This document shows positions 1-7,575 of a stretch of DNA of 43,982 bases, in pieces. The DNA is taken from contig JAVBYJ010000013.1 in the NCBI GenBank assembly GCA_030824075.1, forward strand, positions 1 to 43,982, given 5' to 3'. The translations under genes were made by a program, and so were the position numbers. The stretch's first letter is position 1. Every line of letters starts with the position of its first letter. The DNA is from Geothrix sp. (GTDB lineage: Bacteria; Acidobacteriota; Holophagae; Holophagales; Holophagaceae). The notes under the pieces were generated by a model. That model saw nothing but the letters and a program-made list of their open reading frames with translations, was not told the origin of the DNA and searched no databases.

Positions 1-221
1 GGGTCCTCCCTGTTTTTTGGAACCACGGGCAGCGGGGAAGCCGGTTCTGCGGGTGTGGACCTTTCAGCCGGGGGCGTGAAGGCGGGAACGGAAGGTCCGG
101 ATCCAGCCCAGGCCAGCCGACGTGCCGGGGAGGCGAGGGTGTTGGAAACCAGGGCCGCAGCTCCTGCCATCCCGGCGAGGGCCAGGACGCGGACGGCGGT
201 GGATCGCAGGAACGGCATCAT
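1..221 (-). CDS. N-terminal part of a membrane-anchored or exported protein (truncated by window edge)
   Basis: Only the first 73 codons are inside the window; the reading frame stays open to position 1. Two ATG codons lie side by side (219-221 and 216-218), preceded on the minus strand by a GAGGT ribosome site about 9 nt upstream, which supports this start. Residues 1-25 form a hydrophobic signal or anchor segment, followed by an Ala/Pro/Ser-rich stretch typical of a periplasmic linker. The layout (single membrane segment, an S-P-x-R motif just after it, Pro-rich linker) resembles membrane-anchored rhodanese-domain proteins, but the catalytic domain is outside the window, so this is a guess. 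It lies 27 nt downstream of a small unknown gene and is probably the third gene of the asnB transcript. Confidence 0.6.
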   Translation of the reverse strand, partial: MMPFLRSTAVRVLALAGMAGAAALVSNTLASPARRLAWAGSGPSVPAFTPPAERSTPAEPASPLPVVPKNRED

Positions 222-248
222 GGGTCCGGCACCTCGCCGGGGCTCCTT

Positions 249-506
249 TCACAACACGATGTAGCGGTAGGTTCCCGGGTTCTGCTCCTTCAGCAGCAGC
301 TGGATGGTCCAGCGGCCGTCGGGGTAGCGCTCGTACACCGTGGCGCTCATGACGGATTCCTTCAGCCAGTCGCGGATGTTCTCGTAGTGCGCGAAAGGAG
401 GCGGTTCCCAGGCCTCGCATTCCGTCCCTGCTGCAAGGGTGTGTCGGCCCGATCCGGGCTTGATGCGATCCATCAGCTGGGCCAGTCCGGATTGGGGGTC
501 AATCAT
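249..506 (-). CDS. Small conserved-looking protein of unknown function (85 aa)
   Basis: This 85-residue soluble protein starts with ATG and lies between asnB (23 nt away) and the next gene (27 nt away), all on the same strand, so it is likely co-transcribed with them. It has no signal peptide or membrane segment. The C-terminal half is rich in aromatic and charged residues (Y-E-R-Y-P-D-G-R-W then Q-L-L-L-K), looking like a short beta-rich domain. I do not recognise the family. The codon pattern is GC-rich at third positions like its neighbours, which argues that the frame is real. Confidence 0.6.
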   Translation of the reverse strand: MIDPQSGLAQLMDRIKPGSGRHTLAAGTECEAWEPPPFAHYENIRDWLKESVMSATVYERYPDGRWTIQLLLKEQNPGTYRYIVL

Positions 507-529
507 GGTCGAATCCTTGTCCTCGGCCC

Positions 530-2239
530 TCAGGGCGCTCCCTCCTTGTACCCCACCTCATGAACATCCACCACCGCCCGGCCAGAGGGGTCCGTCATCT
601 TTGCGAAGGAGGCGTCCCAGCGCAGGGCCGTTTCGGTGCTGCAGGCCACGCTGCGCTCGAAGGGCACGCAGTCGATGGCGGTGGCGCTGGGGAAGTGGTG
701 CTCGAAGAGCTGCCGGTACAGGTAGGCCTCCTTGGTTTCGGGCGTCTTGATCGGGAAGCGTTCCACCGCCCCCCGCAGCATGGCGTCACTGATCTCCCGT
801 TCGGCCGTGGCCTTCAGGGCATCGATCCAGGCGTAGCCGACGCCATCGGAAAACTGCTCCTTCTGGCGCCAGAGCACCTCGTCGGGGAGGGTTCCCTCGA
901 AGGCCTTGCGCAGAGGGTACTTCTCGATGGGCCGCGGGTGCGCCGCGTTCCTGGGCAGTTTGAAGGAGGGATCCAGGCGCATGGCCGCGTCGAGAAACGC
1001 CCGATCCAGGAAGGGCACGCGGGCCTCCACGCCCCAGGCGGCGCTGGCCTTATTGGCGCGGGCGCAATCGTAGAGGTGCAGCTTCTGGAGCTTCCGCACG
1101 GTCTCGAAGTGGAGCTCGGGTCCGTCCGGGGCCTTGTGGAAGTAGAGGTAGCCGCCGAAGATCTCATCCGCCCCTTCGCCTGACAGCACCATCTTGATGC
1201 CCATGGCCCGGATCTTCCGCATCAGGAGATACATGGGCGTCGAGGCCCGGATGGTGGTGATGTCGAAGGTCTCCAGGTGGTAGATCACGTCGGAGAGCGC
1301 GTCGAGGCCCTCCTGCACGGTGAAGTGGATTTCGTGGTGGATGGCGCCGATGTGGTCGGCCACCTTCCGCGCCGGGGCCAGGTCCGGCGCGCCGGCCAGT
1401 CCGATGGCGAAGGAGTGGATTTGGGGCCACCAGGCCGGTGCCGTGCCGCCTTCTTCCACGCGGCCTTCCCGGTACTTGGCGGCGATGGCGGCGATGATGG
1501 ATGAATCCACGCCTCCCGAGATGAGCACCCCGTAGGGCACGTCGCACATGAGCTGGCGACGCACAGCGGTTTCAAGCGCCGCGCGCAGCGCTGCCGGATC
1601 GTAGGGTTCCCGGGGGACATGACCGGGCTCCGCCCAGTCCGGCTGGTAGTAGCGCTGAAAGCCCTTGTCAGGCTCATGGCCCAGGTAGAAGTGGCCCGGC
1701 GGGACCTCCCGGATGCGCTCACAGTGGCCCACCAGGGCCTTCATCTCCGAGGCGACGTACAAGTGATCCTGCCGGTCCCAGCCCACATACAGCGGGATGA
1801 CGCCGATGGGATCCCGGGCGATGAGGTAGGTTTCGCGTTTGGGGTCGTAGAGGACGAACGCGAAGATGCCGTTCATGCGGTTGAGGAAATCCCGGGGCTG
1901 AAGCTCGTCGTAGAGGTAGAGGATCACCTCGCAATCCGACCGGGTCTGGAAATCGTGGGTTTCCCGCAACCCTTTCCGAAGGTCCTGGTGGTTGTAGATC
2001 TCACCGTTGACCGCGAGCACCGTGCCCTTCAGGGTGTCGACCAGGGGCTGGGCGCCATGCTCCACATCCACAATGGAGAGGCGCTCGTGGACGAGGATGG
2101 CCCGGTGGTCGCTGAAGATGCCGCTCCAGTCCGGTCCGCGGTGGCGGATCTTCCGGGCCATGGCCAGGGCCTGGCGGCGGAGTTCGGCCGGATTCGACCG
2201 GACGGGATCCAAGTTGAGGATGCCGAGGATGCCGCACAT
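530..2239 (-). CDS. asnB: Asparagine synthetase B, glutamine-hydrolysing
   Basis: It makes asparagine from aspartate, glutamine and ATP. The start is the ATG at 2239 because it puts the catalytic Cys at residue 2 (M-C-G-I-L-G) and has a GGGAG ribosome site 5 nt upstream; an in-frame TTG four codons earlier is rejected. The N-terminal glutaminase domain (about 1-200) shows R-H-R-G-P-D and N-G-E-I-Y-N-H. The synthetase domain begins near residue 235 with the pyrophosphate loop S-G-G-V-D-S-S at about 241. Length is 569 aa, against 554 for the E. coli enzyme. It is transcribed alone from an upstream leader that carries a leader peptide and an intrinsic terminator (separate entries), so expression is probably set by asparagine supply. 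Two small genes follow on the same strand. Confidence 0.97.
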   Translation of the reverse strand: MCGILGILNLDPVRSNPAELRRQALAMARKIRHRGPDWSGIFSDHRAILVHERLSIVDVEHGAQPLVDTLKGTVLAVNGEIYNHQDLRKGLRETHDFQTRSDCEVILYLYDELQPRDFLNRMNGIFAFVLYDPKRETYLIARDPIGVIPLYVGWDRQDHLYVASEMKALVGHCERIREVPPGHFYLGHEPDKGFQRYYQPDWAEPGHVPREPYDPAALRAALETAVRRQLMCDVPYGVLISGGVDSSIIAAIAAKYREGRVEEGGTAPAWWPQIHSFAIGLAGAPDLAPARKVADHIGAIHHEIHFTVQEGLDALSDVIYHLETFDITTIRASTPMYLLMRKIRAMGIKMVLSGEGADEIFGGYLYFHKAPDGPELHFETVRKLQKLHLYDCARANKASAAWGVEARVPFLDRAFLDAAMRLDPSFKLPRNAAHPRPIEKYPLRKAFEGTLPDEVLWRQKEQFSDGVGYAWIDALKATAEREISDAMLRGAVERFPIKTPETKEAYLYRQLFEHHFPSATAIDCVPFERSVACSTETALRWDASFAKMTDPSGRAVVDVHEVGYKEGAP

Positions 2240-2249
2240 GGATGCTCCC

Positions 2250-2284
2250 AAAGAAAAACCCCGATCCGCTGTCGCGAATCGGGG
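2250..2284 (-). terminator. Intrinsic terminator in the asnB leader (attenuator)
   Basis: Read on the minus strand this is an 11-bp stem (2284-2274 with 2269-2259, one G-U pair), a GACA loop and then a run of eight U and one C (2258-2250). It ends immediately before the asnB ribosome site. No minus-strand gene other than the 28-codon leader lies upstream, so the terminator has nothing to end except the leader transcript. That position is the hallmark of an attenuator. There is no U-run on the plus side, so it does not serve tdh. Confidence 0.85.
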
Positions 2285-2305
2285 TGGTCCGGGGTGTCAG
2301 GAATC

Positions 2306-2392
2306 TTAGGAGAGACCCTTGCCGGCCCACGCGCGATCCGCGCGAGGGAACCGATTGGTGTTGCGGTTGGGCCGCAGGAAGGGGAGGGTCAT
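2306..2392 (-). CDS. Asn-rich leader peptide of asnB (28 aa)
   Basis: A short ORF with ATG at 2390-2392, AGGA ribosome site 5 nt upstream and TAA at 2306-2308. Residues 8-14 read P-N-R-N-T-N-R, so three Asn codons (AAC, AAC, AAT at 2366-2368, 2360-2362 and 2354-2356) occur in five positions. The stop codon is 21 nt before the asnB leader terminator hairpin. This is the arrangement of ribosome-mediated attenuators such as those of trp, his and leu, but with Asn codons and in front of an asparagine synthetase. The peptide is likely to have no function beyond stalling the ribosome when charged tRNA-Asn is scarce. Five Arg codons are also present, so the specificity is inferred from the downstream gene. 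Confidence 0.7.
   Translation of the reverse strand: MTLPFLRPNRNTNRFPRADRAWAGKGLS
2330..2344 (-). promoter_or_regulatory. Protector/antiterminator segment of the asnB attenuator
   Basis: On the minus strand this segment forms a 5-bp CGCGC/GCGCG hairpin with a GGATC loop, starting 9 nt after the last Asn codon of the leader. Inside it the 8-mer GCGGATCG (2341-2334) is identical to the 3' arm of the downstream terminator (2269-2262). It can therefore pair instead with the terminator 5' arm (2281-2274), 8 bp with one G-U. A ribosome stalled at the third Asn codon would cover about the first arm of the small hairpin and free the 8-mer. The alternative pairing is read from sequence; the mechanism is inferred. 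Confidence 0.6.
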
Positions 2393-2407
2393 GGAAGTCC
2401 TGGATGA

Positions 2408-2437
2408 ACCTTATCGGCCCCTTTCGCACATCGTCAA
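2408..2437 (-). promoter_or_regulatory. Candidate promoter of the asnB leader
   Basis: TTGACG (2437-2432) and TAAGGT (2413-2408) are separated by 18 nt on the minus strand. The predicted start of transcription is about 10 nt before the leader-peptide ATG, leaving a leader of roughly 115-120 nt up to the terminator, which is the usual size for an attenuator. Confidence 0.5.
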
Positions 2438-2497
2438 GGCCGCTAATTCTTGGCCCCCCTTGGCGGAGGTGTTGAAATGGTGGAGTTGGAGGCACGG

Positions 2498-3529
2498 ATG
2501 AAGGCTCTGTTGAAGACCAAGCGCGAGGAAGGCATCTGGATGGGCGAGGTGCCCATGCCTGAAGTGGGGCCGAACGATGTGCTCATCCGCATCCACAAGA
2601 GCGCCATTTGCGGCACGGATGTTCACATCTACAACTGGGACGAGTGGGCCCAGAAGACCATTCCCGTGCCCATGGTGGTGGGGCACGAGTATTTTGGGGT
2701 GATCGAGAGGGTGGGCACCGAGGTGGAGGGCTATGCTCCCGGCGACCGTGTAAGCGGTGAAGGCCACATCACCTGCGGCCACTGCCGGAACTGCCGCGCG
2801 GGCAAGCGTCACCTCTGCCGCAACACGGTGGGCGTGGGGGTGAACCGCACGGGTTCCTTCGCGGAGTATCTGAGCATCCCGGCCTTCAACGTGTTCAAGG
2901 TGCCGGACAACGTGCCGGACGAGGTGGCCTCCATCTTCGATCCCTACGGCAACGCCGCCCACACGGCGCTCAGCTTCGACATGGTGGGCGAGGATGTGCT
3001 GATCACTGGCGCGGGGCCCATCGGCATCATGGCCGTGGCCATCGCCAGGCACGTGGGCGCCCGACACATCGTGATCACCGACGTGAACGAATACCGCCTG
3101 GATCTGGCCCGGAAGATGGGTGCCACCCTGGCCGTGAACCCCACGAAAAAAAACCTGCCCGAGGTCATGAAGGATCTGGGCATGACCGAGGGGTTTGACG
3201 TGGGCCTGGAGATGAGCGGCAACCGCAACGCCTTCGAGTCCATGCTGGAGGCCATGCATCATGGCGGTCGCATCGCCCTTCTGGGCATCCTGCCCGGGGA
3301 CTGCGCCGTGGACTGGAGCCAAGTGATCTTCAAGGGCCTCATCCTGAAGGGCATCTATGGACGGGAGATGTTCGAGACCTGGTACAAGATGGCCGCCATG
3401 ATCCAGAGCGGCCTGGATATCACGCCCGTCATCACCCACCACTACGGCATCGACGATTTCCAGAAGGGCTTCGACGCGATGCGGAGCGGGCAAAGTGGGA
3501 AGGTGATTCTGGATTGGGGCGTGCAGTAG
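2498..3529 (+). CDS. tdh: L-threonine 3-dehydrogenase
   Basis: It is a zinc-dependent medium-chain dehydrogenase that oxidises L-threonine to 2-amino-3-oxobutanoate with NAD. The 343-residue product matches E. coli Tdh (341 aa) along its length as I recall it: catalytic zinc Cys38 in A-I-C-G-T-D-V-H, the G-H-E motif near residue 64, the four-Cys structural zinc site C-G-H-C-R-N-C..C around 90-110, and the NAD-binding G-A-G-P-I-G. The start at 2498 follows family alignment and has a GGAGG site 5 nt upstream. An in-frame ATG at 2477 also has a GGAGG site and would add 7 residues. It diverges from asnB and is followed by a strong terminator. No kbl gene (the usual partner) is adjacent. Confidence 0.96.
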   Translation: MKALLKTKREEGIWMGEVPMPEVGPNDVLIRIHKSAICGTDVHIYNWDEWAQKTIPVPMVVGHEYFGVIERVGTEVEGYAPGDRVSGEGHITCGHCRNCRAGKRHLCRNTVGVGVNRTGSFAEYLSIPAFNVFKVPDNVPDEVASIFDPYGNAAHTALSFDMVGEDVLITGAGPIGIMAVAIARHVGARHIVITDVNEYRLDLARKMGATLAVNPTKKNLPEVMKDLGMTEGFDVGLEMSGNRNAFESMLEAMHHGGRIALLGILPGDCAVDWSQVIFKGLILKGIYGREMFETWYKMAAMIQSGLDITPVITHHYGIDDFQKGFDAMRSGQSGKVILDWGVQ

Positions 3530-3554
3530 CCCATGGCCGCCTGGCCACACCTGT

Positions 3555-3584
3555 AAAATGCGGCCTCAGGCCGCATTTTTTTTT
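3555..3584. terminator. Bidirectional intrinsic terminator between tdh and the convergent lipoprotein gene
   Basis: An 11-bp stem (AAAATGCGGCC / GGCCGCATTTT, 3555-3565 with 3569-3579) with a 3-nt loop and T-run to 3584; four A residues on the other side give a shorter U-run on the minus strand. It fits the end of tdh and probably also the end of the convergent gene 45 nt away. Confidence 0.85.
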
Positions 3585-3629
3585 GCTACGCAGGAATGGG
3601 CGCAGCCTGTTCCAGGGCCGATGGGAACC

Positions 3630-4253
3630 TCAGCGAACAGGTTGCGGCTGGGGTACCGGCGGGAAGGCGCTCTCCCCCCAGGGCGCTCCGTCCTTGATGA
3701 GGGTGTCGGCGGCCAGGCCCTCTCCGCCGGGCTGGAGGTCGGTGCCGAGACAGGCCAGGTAGTAGCCGTCAAGCTTGGTGTTGAATCGCTGGCGGGCAGG
3801 GCCCCGCTTGGTGGGCAGGTCCTCGATGGGGCGGGCGACATAGGCCCGGTAAAGGAAGGGGTGGCCCCAGGGGGTTTCGGGGACCTGATCGAGGTAATCG
3901 GGAACGAGGCCGCCCAGCGACAGGGGATACTCGCCCTTCTTGCCCCGGTAGCGGATCAGGGCGTCGGTGACGCGCTTCATGGCGGCCCGGACCTGCTTCT
4001 GGCGGTCGGCCAGGTCGCGGTTCACGAAGGCCTCAATGAGGTAGAGGTCCCGCTTGGCCTGCTGGGCAGCCTCGGAGTCGGGATACCGCTCCATCAGTTG
4101 CTTCATCATGGCCCGGGCCTCCAGGCTGCGGCCCTCGAGGTTCAGCTTGCGGGCCTCCTCATAGAGGTTGGTGGGCAGCCTCGGGTCTTCGGAACTGCAC
4201 CCGACCAGCGTCAGCAGAAGGACCAGGGCAGAGGCAGTTCGGACAAGATGCAT
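3630..4253 (-). CDS. Lipoprotein with TPR-like region and pseudopilin GspG-like C-terminal domain
   Basis: The 207-residue product has a signal peptide ending in a lipobox (L-V-G-C-S, Cys about residue 19), so it should be a lipid-anchored envelope protein. Residues about 25-75 look like two short helical repeats of the TPR/BamD kind (L-Y-E-E-A-R.., E-A-R-A-M-M-K). From about 95 on, the pattern A-L-x-R-Y-R-x-x-x-G-E-Y-P, then P-E-T-P-W-G-H-P-F-L-Y, then Y-Y-L-A-C-L-G-T-D matches the C-terminal globular part of type II secretion major pseudopilins, but there is no prepilin peptidase site or pilin helix. The start is uncertain (an in-frame ATG lies at 4265); 4253 gives the best signal peptide. 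Function unknown. Confidence 0.7.
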   Translation of the reverse strand: MHLVRTASALVLLLTLVGCSSEDPRLPTNLYEEARKLNLEGRSLEARAMMKQLMERYPDSEAAQQAKRDLYLIEAFVNRDLADRQKQVRAAMKRVTDALIRYRGKKGEYPLSLGGLVPDYLDQVPETPWGHPFLYRAYVARPIEDLPTKRGPARQRFNTKLDGYYLACLGTDLQPGGEGLAADTLIKDGAPWGESAFPPVPQPQPVR

Positions 4254-4417
4254 GGCCCGAACCATAGCAGAGCAGGGCCTTGCCTTGAAGTAGGCTCCGT
4301 GCAAAAAACGGCCTGTGGGTTCCGATGGCGAGGACGACCGCTGGGGCCGGTGGAGAACCACCAGAAAAGCACCGGCTATTCCGCCGCGGCCCCTAAGATG
4401 GAGAGGAGGGGGGGGCC

Positions 4418-5071
4418 ATGACGGACAGACCGATGCTGGTGGGCATCGTGGGGGGATCCGGCAGCGGCAAGACCTCGGTGGCCGCCGAACTGGTCAAACG
4501 CCTTCGGAAGAAGGCTGTGGCCACCATGCTGCTGGACATGGATGCGTATTACGCGCCCCTGGAAGTGGTGAAGGGTCGCTTCGGTGGGCGCCCCGTGAAC
4601 TGGGACCACCCTCATGCCTTCGATCTGGAACTGATGGCCGCTCATCTGTCGGCCCTCCACCGCGGCGAAAGCATCCGCAAACCCCAGTACGACTTCACCC
4701 TGTCGGATCGCACCGGTTGGGAGGAGCCGCTGCCTCCCGGCCAGGTGGTGATCCTGGAAGGGCTGCTGCTGTTCGCGCTGCCGGAACTCCGGGATCAGCT
4801 GGACGTCAAAATCTTCGTGGACACGGATGCCGATATCCGGATTCTCCGCCGGATCCGCCGCGATACGCGGGAGCGGGGCCGCACCCTGGAAAGCGTCATG
4901 GACCAGTACGAGAACAGCGTCCGCCCCATGCACCTTGAGTTCGTCGAACCCAGCAAGCGGTGGGCTGACCTTATCGTCCCCACGGGCGTCGAGAACCGAA
5001 CGGCCATGGACGTCATCATCCACCACATCTGCAGCCGCGTGCTGAATCAGGAGGGATCCACCCGTGTTTGA
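4418..5071 (+). CDS. udk: Uridine kinase
   Basis: It phosphorylates uridine and cytidine to their monophosphates in pyrimidine salvage. The P-loop G-G-S-G-S-G-K-T-S is at 12-20, the D-M-D-A-Y-Y motif near 40, the substrate-binding N-W-D-H-P-H-A-F-D near 63, and the L-E-G-L-L-L segment near 113. The length of 217 aa agrees with the family (E. coli 213). The start follows a purine-rich run of G and A just upstream. Its last 8 nt overlap the next gene (GTGTTTGA), so translation of the two is probably coupled. Confidence 0.93.
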   Translation: MTDRPMLVGIVGGSGSGKTSVAAELVKRLRKKAVATMLLDMDAYYAPLEVVKGRFGGRPVNWDHPHAFDLELMAAHLSALHRGESIRKPQYDFTLSDRTGWEEPLPPGQVVILEGLLLFALPELRDQLDVKIFVDTDADIRILRRIRRDTRERGRTLESVMDQYENSVRPMHLEFVEPSKRWADLIVPTGVENRTAMDVIIHHICSRVLNQEGSTRV

Positions 5072-5384
5072 AACCGGACCTCATCTCGACGCCCAGGTAT
5101 TCAAGGCCCTGGATGCCGCCAGTGTCCAGATCCTGGACGTCCGGGAGCCGTGGGAGCATGCCCTGGCCCGCATCCCTGGAGCCATTCTGATTCCGCTGGG
5201 AGACCTGGTCGATCGCGTAGGGGAACTCGATCCAACCCGCCCCGTAGCCGCCTATTGCCATCACGGAATGCGAAGCCTCCATGCGCTTCGGTTCCTTCAA
5301 AAGGTGGGATTCACCGATATCGCCCATCTTTCGGGCGGCATCGACGCCTATAGCCGACTGGATCCTTCGGTTCCGAGGTACTGA
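5064..5384 (+). CDS. Single-domain rhodanese (sulfurtransferase)
   Basis: A 106-residue single rhodanese domain with GTG start. The active-site loop C-H-H-G-M-R-S places the catalytic Cys at residue 65, in the C-x-x-G-x-R form typical of GlpE/PspE-like sulfurtransferases; the upstream L-D-V-R-E-x-x-E motif and the closing L-x-G-G-I-D-A-Y motif are also present. Such enzymes move sulfane sulfur from donors to thiols. The substrate is unknown. It overlaps udk upstream by 8 nt and the NUDIX gene downstream by 1 nt (TGATG). Confidence 0.88.
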   Translation: MFETGPHLDAQVFKALDAASVQILDVREPWEHALARIPGAILIPLGDLVDRVGELDPTRPVAAYCHHGMRSLHALRFLQKVGFTDIAHLSGGIDAYSRLDPSVPRY

Positions 5385-5989
5385 TGCGCCTGTTGCACTG
5401 CCACCCGCTGGGTTTCGATCCCGCCGCGCCATGGGCGCAGGAATCGGAAAGCGTGCGCCAGGATTCGCGGCTCTTCCGGCAGATCGTGGCCCAGCGACGC
5501 AGCCCACATACGGGCCGCCAGCATGCCTTCTACCGCCTCCAGGGGCCGGACTGGGTAAACGTGATTGCCTTCAACCGGGCAGGCGAGTTGCTGGTCGTCG
5601 AGCAGTTTCGCCACGGCATTGATGCCGCCACGCTGGAGATCCCTGGCGGCGGGTGTGATGGGGGGGAGGCTCCAGAGGAGGCCGGCCGGCGGGAACTGCG
5701 CGAAGAAACGGGATTCGTATCGGAGCACTGGGTGGCCCTGGGTTCCTGCACGCCGAATCCTGCCACCCAGAACAATCGATGCCACACCTTCCTGGCCCTG
5801 GACTGTGACTCCGAAGGTGCCCTGGCCCTGGATCCTGCCGAAGAGCTGCAGGTCTGGGCTTGCAGCTGGACGGAGTGGCAAGACCGTATGCGTCGGGGAG
5901 AGATCCACCACGCTCTGGTGCTGTCCGCCTTCCAGCTCTTGAGTCTGTGGGAGGGGTGGCCAGCCCTGCGAAAGCGGCTGGAGGACTGA
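5384..5989 (+). CDS. NUDIX hydrolase, probably ADP-ribose/nucleotide-sugar pyrophosphatase type
   Basis: The 201-residue protein holds a complete Nudix box at about 87-109: G-G-G followed by E-A-P-E-E-A-G-R-R-E-L-R-E-E-T-G-F, with the R-E-x-x-E-E-x-G core. The preceding strand V-V-E-Q-F-R-H-G resembles ADP-ribose pyrophosphatases (F-V-x-Q-x-R). A Pro-rich element (C-T-P-N-P-A) 17 residues after the box is also common in that group. The exact substrate cannot be read from sequence. It is the last gene of the udk operon and its ATG overlaps the preceding stop. Confidence 0.88.
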   Translation: MRLLHCHPLGFDPAAPWAQESESVRQDSRLFRQIVAQRRSPHTGRQHAFYRLQGPDWVNVIAFNRAGELLVVEQFRHGIDAATLEIPGGGCDGGEAPEEAGRRELREETGFVSEHWVALGSCTPNPATQNNRCHTFLALDCDSEGALALDPAEELQVWACSWTEWQDRMRRGEIHHALVLSAFQLLSLWEGWPALRKRLED

Positions 5990-6007
5990 CGAGTTCTGTC
6001 CCAGCCT

Positions 6008-6036
6008 TTTCCTAGGCCATGGTGAGGCGCTAGTCT
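6008..6036 (+). promoter_or_regulatory. Candidate promoter of the YajQ family gene
   Basis: TAGTCT at 6031-6036 is a good -10 box, with a weak -35 (TTTCCT, 6008-6013) 17 nt upstream. It lies in the only gap between the NUDIX gene and the YajQ family gene. The same TAGTCT/TAGACT type of -10 is seen before the tRNA-Gly and sucC genes in this window. Confidence 0.35.
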
Positions 6037-6065
6037 GAAGGCTCAATCCGGATGAGGAGCGCCCC

Positions 6066-6563
6066 ATGGCCAGTGAATGTTCCTTCGATGTCGTGTGCAA
6101 GGTGGATCTGGACGAGGTGAAGAACGCCTTGTCCCAGGCCATGAAGGAAATCGGTCAGCGGTTCGACTTCAAGGGCTCCGTCGCCAAAATCGAATTGAAG
6201 GACGACAAGGTGCTTGTGCTCTCCGCCGACGATGAGGTGAAGCTGAAGGCGGTTATCGACGTCCTGCAGACCAAGCTCCACAAGCGCGGAGTCAGCATTC
6301 GCAGCATGGTCTACGGGAAGATCGAGCCTGCGGCGAAAGGCAGCGTCCGCCAGGAAGTCACCATCCAGCAGGGCATCCCCGTCGAGAAGGCCAAGGCGCT
6401 CATCAAGGCGCTGAAGGACTCGAAGATCAAGGTGCAGGCCAGCATCCAGAGCGACCAGCTCCGCGTCAGCGGCAAGAACCGCGACGATCTGCAGGAGGTG
6501 ATCGCCCTCTTCAAGAAGGACGACCAGGGCCTCGACCTCCAGTTCACCAATTATCGGAGCTGA
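6066..6563 (+). CDS. YajQ family nucleotide-binding protein
   Basis: A 165-residue cytoplasmic protein matching the YajQ/DUF520 family over its full length: S-F-D-V-V-C-K-V-D-x-x-E-V at the N terminus, R-F-D-F-K-G-S near 36, S-D-Q-L-R-V-S-G-K-x-R-D-D-L-Q near the C terminus and Q-F-x-N-Y-R at the end. Members of this family bind nucleotides or RNA, and some bind cyclic di-GMP as co-regulators of transcription; which applies here cannot be told. The start follows a GGATGAGGAG-like purine-rich ribosome site. It is followed after 2 nt by the polyprenyl synthase. Confidence 0.95.
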   Translation: MASECSFDVVCKVDLDEVKNALSQAMKEIGQRFDFKGSVAKIELKDDKVLVLSADDEVKLKAVIDVLQTKLHKRGVSIRSMVYGKIEPAAKGSVRQEVTIQQGIPVEKAKALIKALKDSKIKVQASIQSDQLRVSGKNRDDLQEVIALFKKDDQGLDLQFTNYRS

Positions 6564-6565
6564 TC

Positions 6566-7561
6566 TTGAGTCGACTGGATCTCTCCCGCTACTTCCTTCC
6601 CATTGCGCCCAAGTTGGTGGGGGTGGAAGCGGAGCTGCAGCGCATCCTGCAGAGTGATGTGGAGGTGGTCCAGAAGCTGGCGGACCATGTGCGGGCGGGG
6701 CAGGGCAAGCGCCTCCGACCCGCCCTGGTGATGCTCTCCTCGCGGTTCTGCGGGGTCCAGAATGATGACGATGTGCGGTTCGGCGCCGTCTTCGAGCTGG
6801 TCCACACGGCCACCCTGGTCCACGACGATGTCATTGACCATGCCCAGCTCCGTCGCGGCATGCCCACCCTCAACCGGCTCTGGGGCAACACGCTGACCGT
6901 GCTCTTCGGCGATGTGCTCTATCTGGTGGCCATGGGCGAAGCCATCGCCGGCCGCAGTTGGCGAATGATGGAGATCTTCGCAGAGGTCACCACCCGCATG
7001 ATCGAGGGTGAGCTCATCCAGAACGATGTGCTCTACAAGCTGGACACTAGCCGCAAGGACTATTTCGACATTCAGGAGCGCAAGACGGCCCTCCTGTTCA
7101 GCGGCTGCACCGAAACCGGAGCGGTCCTCACCGGGCGGAGCCAGGACGAGTGCGGTGCCATGCGGCAGTACGGCCTCGAGGTCGGACGGGCCTTCCAGCT
7201 GGTGGATGATCTGCTGGACTACACCGCTACCAGCGAACAGCTGGGCAAGCCCGCCTTCAGCGACCTTCGGGAAGGCAAGCTCACCCTGCCCATGCTGACG
7301 CTGCTGGAGCGGGCGCCGGACGAGGTGCGAGCCATCGTGCGCACCATCTGGGACCGGGGTGAGGAAGTACCCATTCCCGTCGACGAGGAGGCCAAACTCC
7401 GGGCCCTCATCGAGCGCCACGATGCCCTGTCGGAAACCCGCAGCCTGGCCCTGAAGGCCTCGCAGAACGCCGTGTCCCACCTGGCGGCGGTGCAGGGAGA
7501 TCAGGCCACCGCGGAGTTGCTGCGGGACATCCCTGAGGCCTTGCTGTCGCGAAGCATGTGA
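6566..7561 (+). CDS. Trans-polyprenyl diphosphate synthase (octaprenyl/heptaprenyl type)
   Basis: It elongates allylic diphosphates with isopentenyl diphosphate to make the side chain of a quinone. Motifs: G-K-R-L-R-P at 47-52, first Asp-rich motif D-D-V-I-D at 87-91 and second D-D-L-L-D at 214-218. Two residues before the first motif there is no bulky aromatic block (L-V-H-D-D), as in long-chain enzymes such as IspB. The start is a TTG two nt after the YajQ family gene, with GGAG 6 nt upstream. Length 331 aa is normal. It ends convergently with the TPR gene, with only 14 nt between them. A UbiA-like prenyltransferase occurs at 24.6-25.5 kb. Confidence 0.92.
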   Translation: MSRLDLSRYFLPIAPKLVGVEAELQRILQSDVEVVQKLADHVRAGQGKRLRPALVMLSSRFCGVQNDDDVRFGAVFELVHTATLVHDDVIDHAQLRRGMPTLNRLWGNTLTVLFGDVLYLVAMGEAIAGRSWRMMEIFAEVTTRMIEGELIQNDVLYKLDTSRKDYFDIQERKTALLFSGCTETGAVLTGRSQDECGAMRQYGLEVGRAFQLVDDLLDYTATSEQLGKPAFSDLREGKLTLPMLTLLERAPDEVRAIVRTIWDRGEEVPIPVDEEAKLRALIERHDALSETRSLALKASQNAVSHLAAVQGDQATAELLRDIPEALLSRSM

Positions 7562-7575
7562 TCCGGCCCACCTGT

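Noticed and set aside
2250..2410. T-box riboswitch in front of asnB
   Set aside because: The leader is only about 120 nt and no T-box consensus bulge sequence is seen; the leader peptide model explains the terminator better.
2411..3550. Long open frame antisense to tdh (379 codons)
   Set aside because: It is His/Val/Gly-rich low-information sequence, mirrors the tdh codons, and tdh is an unmistakable gene. Similar long antisense frames over pilT, the PilS-like kinase and lptFG are rejected for the same reason: high GC makes stop codons rare.
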